From JANSWY01 sp038525605 (lineage in GTDB: Bacteria > Bacteroidota > Bacteroidia > Cytophagales > Cyclobacteriaceae): DNA of 44,780 nt. The DNA is taken from the NCBI GenBank assembly GCA_038525605.1, contig JBCBHL010000010.1, positions 1 through 44,780 of the forward strand, written 5' to 3'. Made by a program: the position numbers and the translations under genes. Under the pieces are notes generated by a model. That model did no database searches. It worked only from the letters and a program-made list of their open reading frames with translations, and was not told where the DNA came from. Positions within the stretch are counted from its first letter, which is position 1, and the number at the start of each line of letters is the position of its first letter. Shown one piece after another: positions 24,653 to 33,152 of the stretch.

Positions 24653-26359
24653 ATGAAAACAAGATTTTTTATAATTATTGCTGTTTTATTATCATATACA
24701 AGTAGTGCACAACTTGTAATTGATTTAACAACGGGAGTATCCGGTCCTGCCGGTTCTCCGGATGCTACCTGGGAAGTAAAAGTACCGGGTGCTGCTGTTT
24801 TTGTACCTGCATTCATTTCGTCGAATCAGGTAGTTTTTGGTTCGGGAAGCGCCAGCCCATATAGTACCAATAATTGTGGTAACTGGATCAGTCCTTACAT
24901 CGCAGATGGGACCAATCATGTGGTGAGAACCAAAGCTAGTGGTGATGCCGTGGAACCTGGCGATTATACGTATCGAATGAGTTTTGAATTAGATACGTGT
25001 GAGGTAACATCCGCTATCTTTAACCTAAATAGAATCGGTGCTGACAACAGTGTGTCTGAGGTAATTGTCAATGGTAATTCTTACACATTCCCTGTGGTGA
25101 ATTTTTCACCATTGGCCACAAGAGTGCTTTCCATATCTCCTGGCGATCTGATTCCCGGAGGTGCCAATGTGATTGAATTTACAGTTAACAACGTGAGTTC
25201 ATATACGGCTTTTATGATTTGCGGTAACCTGACGATCAACAGAAAAAACTGTCGGGACTGTGGTGCCTTACCTGCCTTTGATATCGTTTCATTTAACACC
25301 AGTAAATCTGATTGTAATAAAAGGAAATTTATCAACAACAGTACCTGGACTGGTGGAACGCCTGTCAGTTATCATTGGGATTTTGGCGATGGCTCAACTT
25401 CAGTTCTGTCAGATCCGACACATGCCTATCAATACAATGGCACATATAATGTCACCCTGACAATGAGTGCAATAGATGAAAATGGCGTCTGTTGTACGGA
25501 GACGATTACCAAGCAGGTAGTAATCAATTGTCCATGCGCTCTAAAACCATCTATTGCAGTAGCAGAGATGGAATGCGTCTTTACCTTTTCAGGCTCCAGT
25601 CCATTTGGGGGAACAACTCATCCTGTTGCATGGCATTGGGATTTTGGAGATGGAGTAGTAGGATCAGGTCCTGTGGTTTCTCATGAATATGATGAAAACG
25701 GAGAGTATGAAATTACACTTACAGTTGTTGGTTACAATGGTACTGAGTGCTGCAGCAAGGAGGTTAAAACCAAGATTCAGGTAGATTGCGTGAAGGGTTG
25801 CGAAATTGAAGTTGATTTCAGTTACACAACAGATGATGAAAACGATGAGATAGATTTTACAAATTTATATAGCATCAGTGGTGGATTTGGCACAGTTAAC
25901 TATTTCTGGGATTTTGGTGATGGTTTTACCTCTACTCTTGAAAACCCATCTCATGCATATGAAGTTGAGGGAGATTATTTGGTTACGTTGACCGTCTATA
26001 GTTTTAGCAAAGAGGGTTGCTGCTCAGAACAGATTACTTTAAACGTGCATGTTGATTATGATAAGATTCCTGTCCTGGGAGGAAACGATGACGGCATTAG
26101 CCTTGGGTTTAAGCCTGCAATCACAATGAATGGCAGCCCAAATCCGGTGGAGAACCAGTTTACTATGCAGTTGACTGAGCCGGTTAGCGAGAAAGTAAGC
26201 TACCAGGTGATAAATCTGGAAGGTTCAGTTCTGGTATCAGGGGAGTTTGATGGCGATACATCTCAAAAGCTTTTGCTGACTGATTTAAAGGCAGGTATGT
26301 ATATTCTATCTTATACAGTTGCCGGCGAAAGGAAGCAAGTGAATTTTATCAAGAAGTAA
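24653..26359 (+). CDS. Secreted protein with PKD repeats and T9SS sorting domain
   Basis: From the ATG at 24653 the product begins MKTRFFIIIAVLLSY..SAQ, a clear signal peptide. A domain of about 180 residues precedes three PKD repeats, each with the [YW][HF]WDFGDG signature and a [HS]xY..[NE]G.Y.[VI]TLTV end. Each repeat is followed by a Cys pair (GVCCTE, ECCSKE, GCCSEQ) and by further cysteines (NCPC, DCVKGC). The last 75 residues are a T9SS type A sorting domain: GSPNPVENQFTM, YQVINLEGSVL, LKAGMYILSY, FIKK. A surface adhesin or matrix-binding protein is likely. An ATG 42 nt upstream is in frame but would bury the signal peptide. Confidence 0.88.
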   Translation: MKTRFFIIIAVLLSYTSSAQLVIDLTTGVSGPAGSPDATWEVKVPGAAVFVPAFISSNQVVFGSGSASPYSTNNCGNWISPYIADGTNHVVRTKASGDAVEPGDYTYRMSFELDTCEVTSAIFNLNRIGADNSVSEVIVNGNSYTFPVVNFSPLATRVLSISPGDLIPGGANVIEFTVNNVSSYTAFMICGNLTINRKNCRDCGALPAFDIVSFNTSKSDCNKRKFINNSTWTGGTPVSYHWDFGDGSTSVLSDPTHAYQYNGTYNVTLTMSAIDENGVCCTETITKQVVINCPCALKPSIAVAEMECVFTFSGSSPFGGTTHPVAWHWDFGDGVVGSGPVVSHEYDENGEYEITLTVVGYNGTECCSKEVKTKIQVDCVKGCEIEVDFSYTTDDENDEIDFTNLYSISGGFGTVNYFWDFGDGFTSTLENPSHAYEVEGDYLVTLTVYSFSKEGCCSEQITLNVHVDYDKIPVLGGNDDGISLGFKPAITMNGSPNPVENQFTMQLTEPVSEKVSYQVINLEGSVLVSGEFDGDTSQKLLLTDLKAGMYILSYTVAGERKQVNFIKK

Positions 26360-26407
26360 ATGTTCATCATCGAAGGTAGTTGTCTATGAATAGTCACTAA
26401 CTGCAAG

Positions 26408-26437
26408 AGTCGCTTCTGAATAGTGGCGACTTTTTTT
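26408..26437 (+). terminator. Intrinsic terminator after the PKD gene
   Basis: GTCGC (26409-26413) pairs with GCGAC (26426-26430), followed by TTTTTTT, about 50 nt past the stop. Confidence 0.75.
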
Positions 26438-26526
26438 GATATCATATCTCGTGGCATTTCATGCACACCTCCATCGCAACGATGGTAGCTAAGATGATTA
26501 ACGGATAGGAAAAAAGAATCCGGGAT

Positions 26527-26554
26527 GAAGTCGCCCCACCCCTGAGGCGACTTC
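26527..26554. terminator. Hairpin between the PKD gene and the leu operon
   Basis: GAAGTCGCC (26527-26535) pairs perfectly with GGCGACTTC (26546-26554). Neither side has a strong T-run, but the hairpin lies 155 nt past leuB on the minus strand and may end the leu transcript. Confidence 0.4.
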
Positions 26555-26708
26555 ATTAATAAAAACAAACAACCCAAATTAATGTCCCGGAAACTAAAAG
26601 AAGATTTTGTTTTCAGATTTCCTGAAAAGCGTAGGAACAGGGTCTAATTTGGAAAACCCATTCCGACAATTCTTAATGATACCTCAGTCTTCTACTAAGG
26701 TTACTTCG

Positions 26709-27809
26709 TTAAATGATCGTCTCTGCTTCAAAATCGACGATTTCGTCAGATTTGATAGAAGAGACAATAGCATCACCCACTTCGGTAGTGCTGTAATATT
26801 TTTCTTTGTTGATATCCTGTGTTACGTACCCTTTATCCATTGCATCTTTCACTGCCTGCACTATTACTCTGCTCTCTGTTTTGGCACCAAAAGACATATT
26901 GAGCATCATAGCAGCCGAAAGTATAGCAGCTGTTGGATTAGCCAGATCTTTTCCTGCTACCTGAGGATATGACCCATGGACAGGCTCATACAATTTATAT
27001 TTTTCGCCTAATGAGGCAGAAGGAATCAGTCCAAGTGAACCAGCTATTACAGAAGCTTCATCAGTAAGAATATCCCCAAAAAGATTTTCCGTTAAGATCA
27101 CATCAAAATAGGCTGGCTGAACAATGATTTTCATAGCCGCATTGTCTACAAACATAAATTCAAGTTCAACTTCCGGATAATCTTTAGCGACTTCCGCTAC
27201 CGTTTCTCTCCAAAGTCTTGAAGTAGCCAGTACATTGGCCTTGTCTACCATTGTCACCTTCTTTTTCCTGGTTTCAGCAGCTTCAAAGGCCATTTTTGCA
27301 ATTCGGGTGATTTCTTTTTTAGAGTACAAGCAGGTGTCATAGGCTTGTGTGCCATCTTCCGATCTTCCACTTGGTTTACCAAAATAAATTCCACCGGTCA
27401 ATTCTCTGAAAACCACAAAATCTACTCCGTGCAATAATTCGTTTTTCAGCGGGCTTTGATCGTAAAGTATCGGATAGCTTTCAACAGGTCTTACATTGGC
27501 AAACAAGCCTAGTTCCGAACGCATTCGCAATAAACCCTGCTCAGGCCTGATCTTCGCTTTTGGGTTGTTATCGTACTTCGGATCCCCGATAGCCCCAAAC
27601 AATATCGCATCACTTTTTTTGCACAGCTTTTCTGTCGCGTGAGGAAACGGATCACCAGTGGCGTCAATTGCTGCTGCACCCACTAATCCATATTCGAAAG
27701 TGAACTCATGGTCAAAGACATCACCAACAGCTTTGAGCACTTTTACAGCCTGTGCTACAACCTCTTTTCCGATACCGTCTCCTGGTAATACAGCAATATG
27801 CTTTTTCAT
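26709..27809 (-). CDS. leuB: 3-isopropylmalate dehydrogenase
   Basis: LeuB oxidises and decarboxylates 3-isopropylmalate to 2-ketoisocaproate with NAD. At 366 residues it is full length, starting with KKHIAVLPGDGIGKEV and including LRMRSELGLFANVRP (substrate arginines), the FRELTGGIYFGKPSG loop, the metal region LFGDILTDEASVIAGS and the NAD-site block PVHGSYPQVAGKDLANPTA. The start overlaps leuD by 4 nt. It is the last gene of leuA-leuC-leuD-leuB on the minus strand. Secure. Confidence 0.97.
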   Translation of the reverse strand: MKKHIAVLPGDGIGKEVVAQAVKVLKAVGDVFDHEFTFEYGLVGAAAIDATGDPFPHATEKLCKKSDAILFGAIGDPKYDNNPKAKIRPEQGLLRMRSELGLFANVRPVESYPILYDQSPLKNELLHGVDFVVFRELTGGIYFGKPSGRSEDGTQAYDTCLYSKKEITRIAKMAFEAAETRKKKVTMVDKANVLATSRLWRETVAEVAKDYPEVELEFMFVDNAAMKIIVQPAYFDVILTENLFGDILTDEASVIAGSLGLIPSASLGEKYKLYEPVHGSYPQVAGKDLANPTAAILSAAMMLNMSFGAKTESRVIVQAVKDAMDKGYVTQDINKEKYYSTTEVGDAIVSSIKSDEIVDFEAETII

Positions 27810-28399
27810 AAACTATTCACTTTTTCTTCAAACGCAACAATTTCATCTTCCAGACTCATCAGGTAATCAATGTCATCATACCCGTTCGTCAAACAATATT
27901 TTTTGTAGGCATTAATCTCGAAGGATTCTTCTTTGCCTAATATTTCATTTTTTATGATTTGCTTTTCCAGGTCTACAGAGACCTCAAAGTCTTTTTGGTT
28001 TTCAAATGCTGTAAAAAGCTCAGCCAGAAATTCTTCCGATACCTGGACAGGCAACACTCCATTGTTCAAAGCGTTATTTTTAAAAATATCAGCGAAGAAA
28101 CTACTCACCACTACTTTAAAACCATAGTCTGCAATGGCCCATGCAGCATGCTCTCTACTCGATCCGCTTCCGAAGTTTTTACCAGCTACCAGCACTTGAC
28201 CTTTTACAGATTCATCATTTAAGATGAAACCTTCTTTTTTAGCGCCGTCTGCATGAAACCTCCAGTCTCTGAAGAGATTCTCACCAAAACCATCTCGCGT
28301 GGTGGCCTTCAGAAATCTGGCTGGAATAATTTGATCTGTATCCACATTATCAACCTGTAGCGGCACAATTGGGGACTTTATTTTTACAAATCTTTCCAT
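27806..28399 (-). CDS. leuD: 3-isopropylmalate dehydratase small subunit
   Basis: LeuD pairs with LeuC to isomerise 2- to 3-isopropylmalate. The 197 residues carry DNVDTDQIIPARFLK at the start and the swivelling-domain signature GKNFGSGSSREHAAWA. It overlaps leuB by 4 nt and leuC by 1 nt (TAATG), fitting coordinated subunit synthesis. Confidence 0.97.
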   Translation of the reverse strand: MERFVKIKSPIVPLQVDNVDTDQIIPARFLKATTRDGFGENLFRDWRFHADGAKKEGFILNDESVKGQVLVAGKNFGSGSSREHAAWAIADYGFKVVVSSFFADIFKNNALNNGVLPVQVSEEFLAELFTAFENQKDFEVSVDLEKQIIKNEILGKEESFEINAYKKYCLTNGYDDIDYLMSLEDEIVAFEEKVNSL

Positions 28400-29802
28400 T
28401 AGTTGAGCGTTCGGATATCAGTGATAAAGCCTGTAAGTGCAGTGGCTGCCGCTGTTTTGGGACTTGCCAAAAATGTTCTGGAGCCAGGACCTTGTCTTCC
28501 TTCAAAGTTTCTGTTGGAAGTGCTGACACAATAAGCACCCTTTGGCACTTTGTCATCATTCATTCCCAGGCATGCTGAGCATCCAGGCTGTCTCAAGTCA
28601 AAACCGGAGGCTTTGAAAATCTGATCGAGTCCTTCTTCGATTGCCTGTTTTTCTACTTGCTTGGAACCCGGAACAATAAAAGCATTGATGTTGTCCGCTT
28701 TTCTTTTGCCTTTTACAATAGAAGCCACTGTTCTGAGGTCTTCGATTCTGGCATTGGTACAACTCCCGATAAATACATAATCAACAGGTTTTCCCAACAA
28801 TTTTTCAGAGGATTTCAGTCCCATGTAATTGAGTGACTTTTTGAAACTCGCCTGTTCTGAGGCATCATCGAAAGACTCTTCAGCCGGAATTGCCTCTGCT
28901 ATCTTAATGCCCATACCCGGATTAGTACCGTAGGTGATCATCGGCGTAATATCAGCAGCTTCAAAATGTATTTCTTCATCAAACTGAGCGTCTGCATCAG
29001 TATGCAATGCCAGCCACTCCTGTTTTTTCTTTTCAAATTCTTCACCTTGCGGTGCAAACTCTCTGCCTTCCAGATAATCGAAAGTTACCTGGTCAGGGGC
29101 GATCAATCCGCCACGGGCACCCATCTCGATACTCATATTGCAGACAGTCATCCGGCCTTCCATTGAAAGATTTTCGAAAGCTGATCCGGCATATTCTACA
29201 AAGTAACCGTTTCCTCCGCTGGTAGTCAGTTTGGAAATGATGTACAGGATTAAATCTTTTGCTTCCACGCCATCAGCAAGTTCGCCTTCCACGGTGATTC
29301 GCATTTTTTTAGGTTTGGGCTGTAAAATGCATTGGGTAGCCAGCACCTGCTCTACTTCACTGGTACCAATTCCAAAGGCAATTGCTCCAAATGCTCCATG
29401 TGTGGAGGTATGACTATCGCCACATACAATCGTCAGCCCCGGCTGAGTAATGCCCAGTTCCGGGCCTATTACATGTACAATCCCCTGAAAAGGGTGATTC
29501 AAACCGTAAAGCTCAATGTCGTGATTTTTGCAGTTTTCTGTCAGCTTTTCTACCTGCTTCCTGGATAATTCATCTAGAATCGGCAAATGCTGATCTTTTG
29601 TAGGAACATTGTGATCGGCCGTGGCAATTGTCTGCTGTGGTCGTGCTACTTTTTTACCACGCTTTTCAATTCCGGCAAAAGCCTGAGGACTAGTAACCTC
29701 ATGAATGAAATGCTTGTCGATATATAGCACATCGGGCCCGTCCTGGACGCTTTTTACAACGTGCTGGTCCCATATTTTATCGAATAATGTCTTTCCCGCC
29801 AT
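28399..29802 (-). CDS. leuC: 3-isopropylmalate dehydratase large subunit
   Basis: LeuC is the 4Fe-4S aconitase-family subunit of isopropylmalate isomerase. The 467 residues include GKTLFDKIWDQHVV, CGDSHTSTHGAFGA, the cluster ligands in IGSCTNARIEDL and GCSACLGMNDD, and SNRNFEGRQGPGSRTFLASP. Length and motifs are normal. The gap to leuA is 176 nt, with no TAnnTTTG box or attenuator that I can support, so whether leuA and leuCDB share one transcript is open. Confidence 0.97.
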   Translation of the reverse strand: MAGKTLFDKIWDQHVVKSVQDGPDVLYIDKHFIHEVTSPQAFAGIEKRGKKVARPQQTIATADHNVPTKDQHLPILDELSRKQVEKLTENCKNHDIELYGLNHPFQGIVHVIGPELGITQPGLTIVCGDSHTSTHGAFGAIAFGIGTSEVEQVLATQCILQPKPKKMRITVEGELADGVEAKDLILYIISKLTTSGGNGYFVEYAGSAFENLSMEGRMTVCNMSIEMGARGGLIAPDQVTFDYLEGREFAPQGEEFEKKKQEWLALHTDADAQFDEEIHFEAADITPMITYGTNPGMGIKIAEAIPAEESFDDASEQASFKKSLNYMGLKSSEKLLGKPVDYVFIGSCTNARIEDLRTVASIVKGKRKADNINAFIVPGSKQVEKQAIEEGLDQIFKASGFDLRQPGCSACLGMNDDKVPKGAYCVSTSNRNFEGRQGPGSRTFLASPKTAAATALTGFITDIRTLN

Positions 29803-29978
29803 GCTAATTACAAACTGTAATTAAGTGTTGCTATTTGTTTCATTAATCTGAGTTCAATACAAGAATTAGCCTTGTACAAATTCATAATCATGAATTCCTA
29901 ATTATTTCGAAAGTAATAATGCTCATGTCTTTCCAATTCATACTTACGATTTTATAGACTATTCTAACAATGTTCGTT

Positions 29979-31190
29979 TTATGCTACCTTTTGATATCTT
30001 CGGTGTAACATTCTCAAATCTTCGTCTTCTACTACTTTAATTTCATCAGCCATCAATAGAAACTGCTGATAGATTTTGTTTAATTCTTCTCCTTCTACCA
30101 CGATTCCGATAGCATCAAGCCTAAATTTTAAGGCAGCTCTACCACTTCTGGCTGTCAGGATGATATCCGATTTCATCACGCCAACTTCTTCCGGTGCAAT
30201 GATTTCATAATTATCTCTGTTTTTAATGACTCCATCCTGGTGAATTCCGGAGGAGTGCGCAAATGCATTGCTGCCAACCACCGCTTTGTTGGGTTGCACA
30301 GGCATGCCCATCGTTTTCGATACCAATCGACTGGTAGGATAGAGCAGCCTTGTATCAATCTGACTATGCAACTGCAAAGCTTTATGCTTCTTGATATTCA
30401 TCACTACCTCTTCCAAAGATGTGTTTCCGGCTCGTTCGCCTATGCCGTTGATGGTACATTCTATCTGTCTTGCACCGTTTCTCAAGGCAGTGACAGAATT
30501 GGCAGTAGCCATTCCCAGGTCGTTATGACAATGCGATGAAATGATCGCTTTGTCAATGTTGCTCACGTTTTCTTTCAGGTATTTGATTTTAGCTCCGTAC
30601 ATTTCAGGTAGACAAAAACCTGTAGTATCAGGGATGTTTATAACGGTAGCTCCTGCCGCAATCGCCGCTTCCACGACTCTCGCCAGGTACTCATTGTCAG
30701 TTCTTCCGGCATCCTCTGCGTAAAATTCTACGTCCTCTACGAATCTCTTCGCATACCGTACTGCTTTGGCTCCTCTCTCAAGGATTTCTTCCCTGTTACT
30801 CCTTAGCTTGTGAAATATATGTTGATCAGAAGTGCCGATCCCTGTATGAATTCTGCCTTTTTTTGCATACTTCAATGCATTGGCAGCACATTCGATGTCT
30901 TTTTCCACAGCCCTTGATAGTGCACAAATGACAGGTTCGGAAACCGCTTTGGAAATCTCGACAACCGAGTTGAAATCGCCTGGGCTGGAAATAGGAAATC
31001 CAGCTTCAATGATATCCACACCCAGCTCTTCGAGTGATTTGGCTATGGTGATTTTTTCTTCGGTGTTTAATTGACAACCAGGTACCTGTTCGCCATCACG
31101 GAGGGTTGTATCAAAAATGAAAACTCTTCCTTCGTCAGAAACGCTTTCTGATACTTTTTTATCCTTTTCTTTTGACACCTCACCTTTCAT
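29979..31190 (-). CDS. leuA: 2-isopropylmalate synthase, short form without regulatory domain
   Basis: LeuA condenses acetyl-CoA with 2-ketoisovalerate, the committed step to leucine. The HMGL-like TIM barrel is clear: FDTTLRDGEQVPGCQLN, EAGFPISSPGDF, SSHCHNDLGMATANS with the metal-binding His pair, and TINGIGERAGNTSLEE. The protein ends at 403 residues, about 100 short of the classical enzyme, just after the linker region (SGRAALKFRLDAIGI...). The C-terminal allosteric LeuA dimer domain is absent. Homocitrate or citramalate synthase would be alternatives, but the leuCDB neighbours favour LeuA. Leucine feedback through the usual domain is not possible. Confidence 0.92.
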   Translation of the reverse strand: MKGEVSKEKDKKVSESVSDEGRVFIFDTTLRDGEQVPGCQLNTEEKITIAKSLEELGVDIIEAGFPISSPGDFNSVVEISKAVSEPVICALSRAVEKDIECAANALKYAKKGRIHTGIGTSDQHIFHKLRSNREEILERGAKAVRYAKRFVEDVEFYAEDAGRTDNEYLARVVEAAIAAGATVINIPDTTGFCLPEMYGAKIKYLKENVSNIDKAIISSHCHNDLGMATANSVTALRNGARQIECTINGIGERAGNTSLEEVVMNIKKHKALQLHSQIDTRLLYPTSRLVSKTMGMPVQPNKAVVGSNAFAHSSGIHQDGVIKNRDNYEIIAPEEVGVMKSDIILTARSGRAALKFRLDAIGIVVEGEELNKIYQQFLLMADEIKVVEDEDLRMLHRRYQKVA

Positions 31191-31210
31191 AAGCCATATT
31201 ATTATTTCAT

Positions 31211-31218
31211 CAAATGTA
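31211..31218 (-). promoter_or_regulatory. -7 promoter element TACATTTG for leuA
   Basis: On the minus strand TACATTTG matches TAnnTTTG exactly, 20 nt upstream of the leuA ATG. No clear -33 TTG. Confidence 0.5.
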
Positions 31219-31338
31219 TCTCTGAGGTATTGCGTAAAAAAACTAAAATAAATTTTAATTACGATTTCTAAATTTATATTGAATACTTTTACCTAATTCA
31301 ATGCGTTGAAGTGATGTTTTTTATATGTTAATTCTACG

Positions 31339-32880
31339 ATGTCTAAGGTAAGATCAGATCATTTGTACATGTTGATAAAGTCTATGAGAAAAGCTGAAAA
31401 GCGATATTTCAAAGTCTTTAACAGTGGTGAGGCGAAATATATCAGACTGTTCGATGCAATGGATAAATTGAATGATTTTGATGAAGAACACTTGCTGAAG
31501 CATAACAAATGGATCAAATCGGAGCAGTTTAGTAACCTAAAAGCTCATTTATACAAGAAAGTTCTGCACGCGCTGAGAAATTATGCCAGTGCCAATCATG
31601 AAGATATCTCTATCAGGGAAAACATAGATTTCATTCAGGTGCTCTTCGATCGTAGTTTATACAATCAGGGAATGCAGTTGATCCAGAAAGTGAAAAGAAG
31701 TATTAAGTCCTCTTCCAGGCAAAACCTGGAGCTAAGTCTGGAAATTCTAAAGTGGGAAAGAAATCTACTGCCCTATACGCTGGGAAAAAATAACCTGAAG
31801 AGGGTAAATCAGATTATTTATGAGGCTGATGAAATCAATGAAAAGATTTTAAGAATCCATAAACTGACTAACCTGTCTGTGGAGCTCAATGCGCTTTATC
31901 TTAAAACCGGATACATTCGGGATAAATCCGATTACGACAAAATACATGAAATATTTACAAGGAAACTTCCGGCCACCGATCAGGAGCAGTTGTCTTTTGG
32001 TGAAAAGCTTGTTTGGTATGAAATACATGTCAGCTATTACAACTTCCTGCAGGAATTAGAGAATTCCCATGACGTAGCGGCAAAATGGGTAGCGCTTTTT
32101 CAAAACGTCCCAAATGATTCGGGGCTGTTTGAAAGTTACCTGAAAGCACTTAATCACCTGCTCACTACCCAGTCCCGGCTAGGGCTCCATCAGGAGTTTC
32201 GGCAAACACAGCGTAAGCTAAAGTCACTTTTCAAAAGTCCGCTGATTGCGATCAATGAGAATTTACGAATCAGATTGGCGAAGTATGCCTATGCGCATCA
32301 GTTCAATGGCTATTTCATGCGTGGAGATTTCGAGATGGGTGTAGAAATGCTAAAGAAAATTGAATCTAGGCTGGAAAGATACCTGGAATTTCTCGACAAG
32401 CATTCGGAGCTGGTCTTATTTTATAAAATCACCTGCCTGTATTTTGGAAATGGAAATTTTAGAGAGGCTCTGAAATGGCTCAATAGAATTTTAAATTCTG
32501 ACTATCAGGATATCAGGGAAGATGTGCATTCTTTTGCCAGAATTCTGAATCTAATTACGCATTATGAGTTGGGAAACACCGATGTGATCGAGTATTATCT
32601 GCGTTCTACCTATCGCTTTCTTTTGAAAAAAGACGATTTACATTTGTTCCAGGAAAGGATTTTGTCTTTTATCAAAAATCTGTCGAAAATTAGTACTGAC
32701 GACGAGCTGATGGAGAAATTTCGTGATTTGCGCGATCAGATGATTCAGCTTTCGAGAAGTAAGTATGACAAGCGTGCGTTTGTATACTTTGATATCATCT
32801 CGTGGCTGGAAAGTAAAATTGAAAGAAGACCAGTCGGTGAGGTGATTATGGATAAAGCTTCTCAGTCTACTTCTTCGTAA
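31339..32880 (+). CDS. Conserved-looking helical protein of unknown function (513 aa)
   Basis: The product has no signal peptide or membrane segment and is helical throughout, with many basic and aromatic residues. It opens with a compact region (LIKSMRKAEKRYFKVFNSG, SEQFSNLKAHLYKKVLHAL) and then shows irregular helix pairs like degenerate TPRs (ALYLKTGYIRDKSDYDKIHE, YFGNGNFREALKWLNRIL). The type is familiar from Bacteroidota genomes, but I know no function. It is divergent from leuA across 148 nt, and its last 19 nt overlap the convergent DUF4834 gene. Confidence 0.75.
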   Translation: MSKVRSDHLYMLIKSMRKAEKRYFKVFNSGEAKYIRLFDAMDKLNDFDEEHLLKHNKWIKSEQFSNLKAHLYKKVLHALRNYASANHEDISIRENIDFIQVLFDRSLYNQGMQLIQKVKRSIKSSSRQNLELSLEILKWERNLLPYTLGKNNLKRVNQIIYEADEINEKILRIHKLTNLSVELNALYLKTGYIRDKSDYDKIHEIFTRKLPATDQEQLSFGEKLVWYEIHVSYYNFLQELENSHDVAAKWVALFQNVPNDSGLFESYLKALNHLLTTQSRLGLHQEFRQTQRKLKSLFKSPLIAINENLRIRLAKYAYAHQFNGYFMRGDFEMGVEMLKKIESRLERYLEFLDKHSELVLFYKITCLYFGNGNFREALKWLNRILNSDYQDIREDVHSFARILNLITHYELGNTDVIEYYLRSTYRFLLKKDDLHLFQERILSFIKNLSKISTDDELMEKFRDLRDQMIQLSRSKYDKRAFVYFDIISWLESKIERRPVGEVIMDKASQSTSS

Positions 32881-33071
32881 TCTACGTATTCGCCACCCTG
32901 GAAGGACTTACCGTCCCTGCTTCTTCTATTCTGGTTTTTATTGATATTGGGCTCTTTACGCCTGGTACTTTGGTTGAAGGATTTTCGTGAGTTCGAGGAA
33001 GATCCGAAGAATAATCCGAAGAACTTATACACTACGTAACCAATTAATAAAAAAATAACGACCGCTCTCAT
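32862..33071 (-). CDS. DUF4834-like small membrane protein (69 aa)
   Basis: The protein has one N-terminal hydrophobic helix (AVVIFLLIGYVVYKFFGLFFG), a basic, Ser/Asn/Arg-rich middle and the acidic end GGEYVDYEEVD. This plan, a membrane anchor, charged linker and (D/E)YVD(F/Y)EE(I/V)D tail, matches DUF4834 proteins of Bacteroidota. Function is unknown. Its stop overlaps the 3' end of the convergent 513-aa gene by 19 nt. It lies downstream of carB, separated by a large hairpin. Confidence 0.75.
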   Translation of the reverse strand: MRAVVIFLLIGYVVYKFFGLFFGSSSNSRKSFNQSTRRKEPNINKNQNRRSRDGKSFQGGEYVDYEEVD

Positions 33072-33092
33072 ACTAGTTATATTAACTGAAAT

Positions 33093-33129
33093 AATGACAG
33101 AACGGTTTCAAAAATACCGCTCTGTCATT
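33093..33129 (-). terminator. Large hairpin downstream of carB
   Basis: AATGACAGAACGGT (33093-33106) pairs with ACCGCTCTGTCATT (33116-33129), 14 bp with one mismatch, 24 nt past the carB stop. On the minus strand it is followed by an AT-rich stretch with a short T-run. It probably ends the carB transcript ahead of the DUF4834 gene. Confidence 0.65.
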
Positions 33130-33152
33130 GATCAGGTTATTTTTACAAATGA

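Noticed and set aside
28350..29568. Long open frames opposite leuC and leuD
   Set aside because: They are antisense to well-supported enzymes with full-length family motifs.
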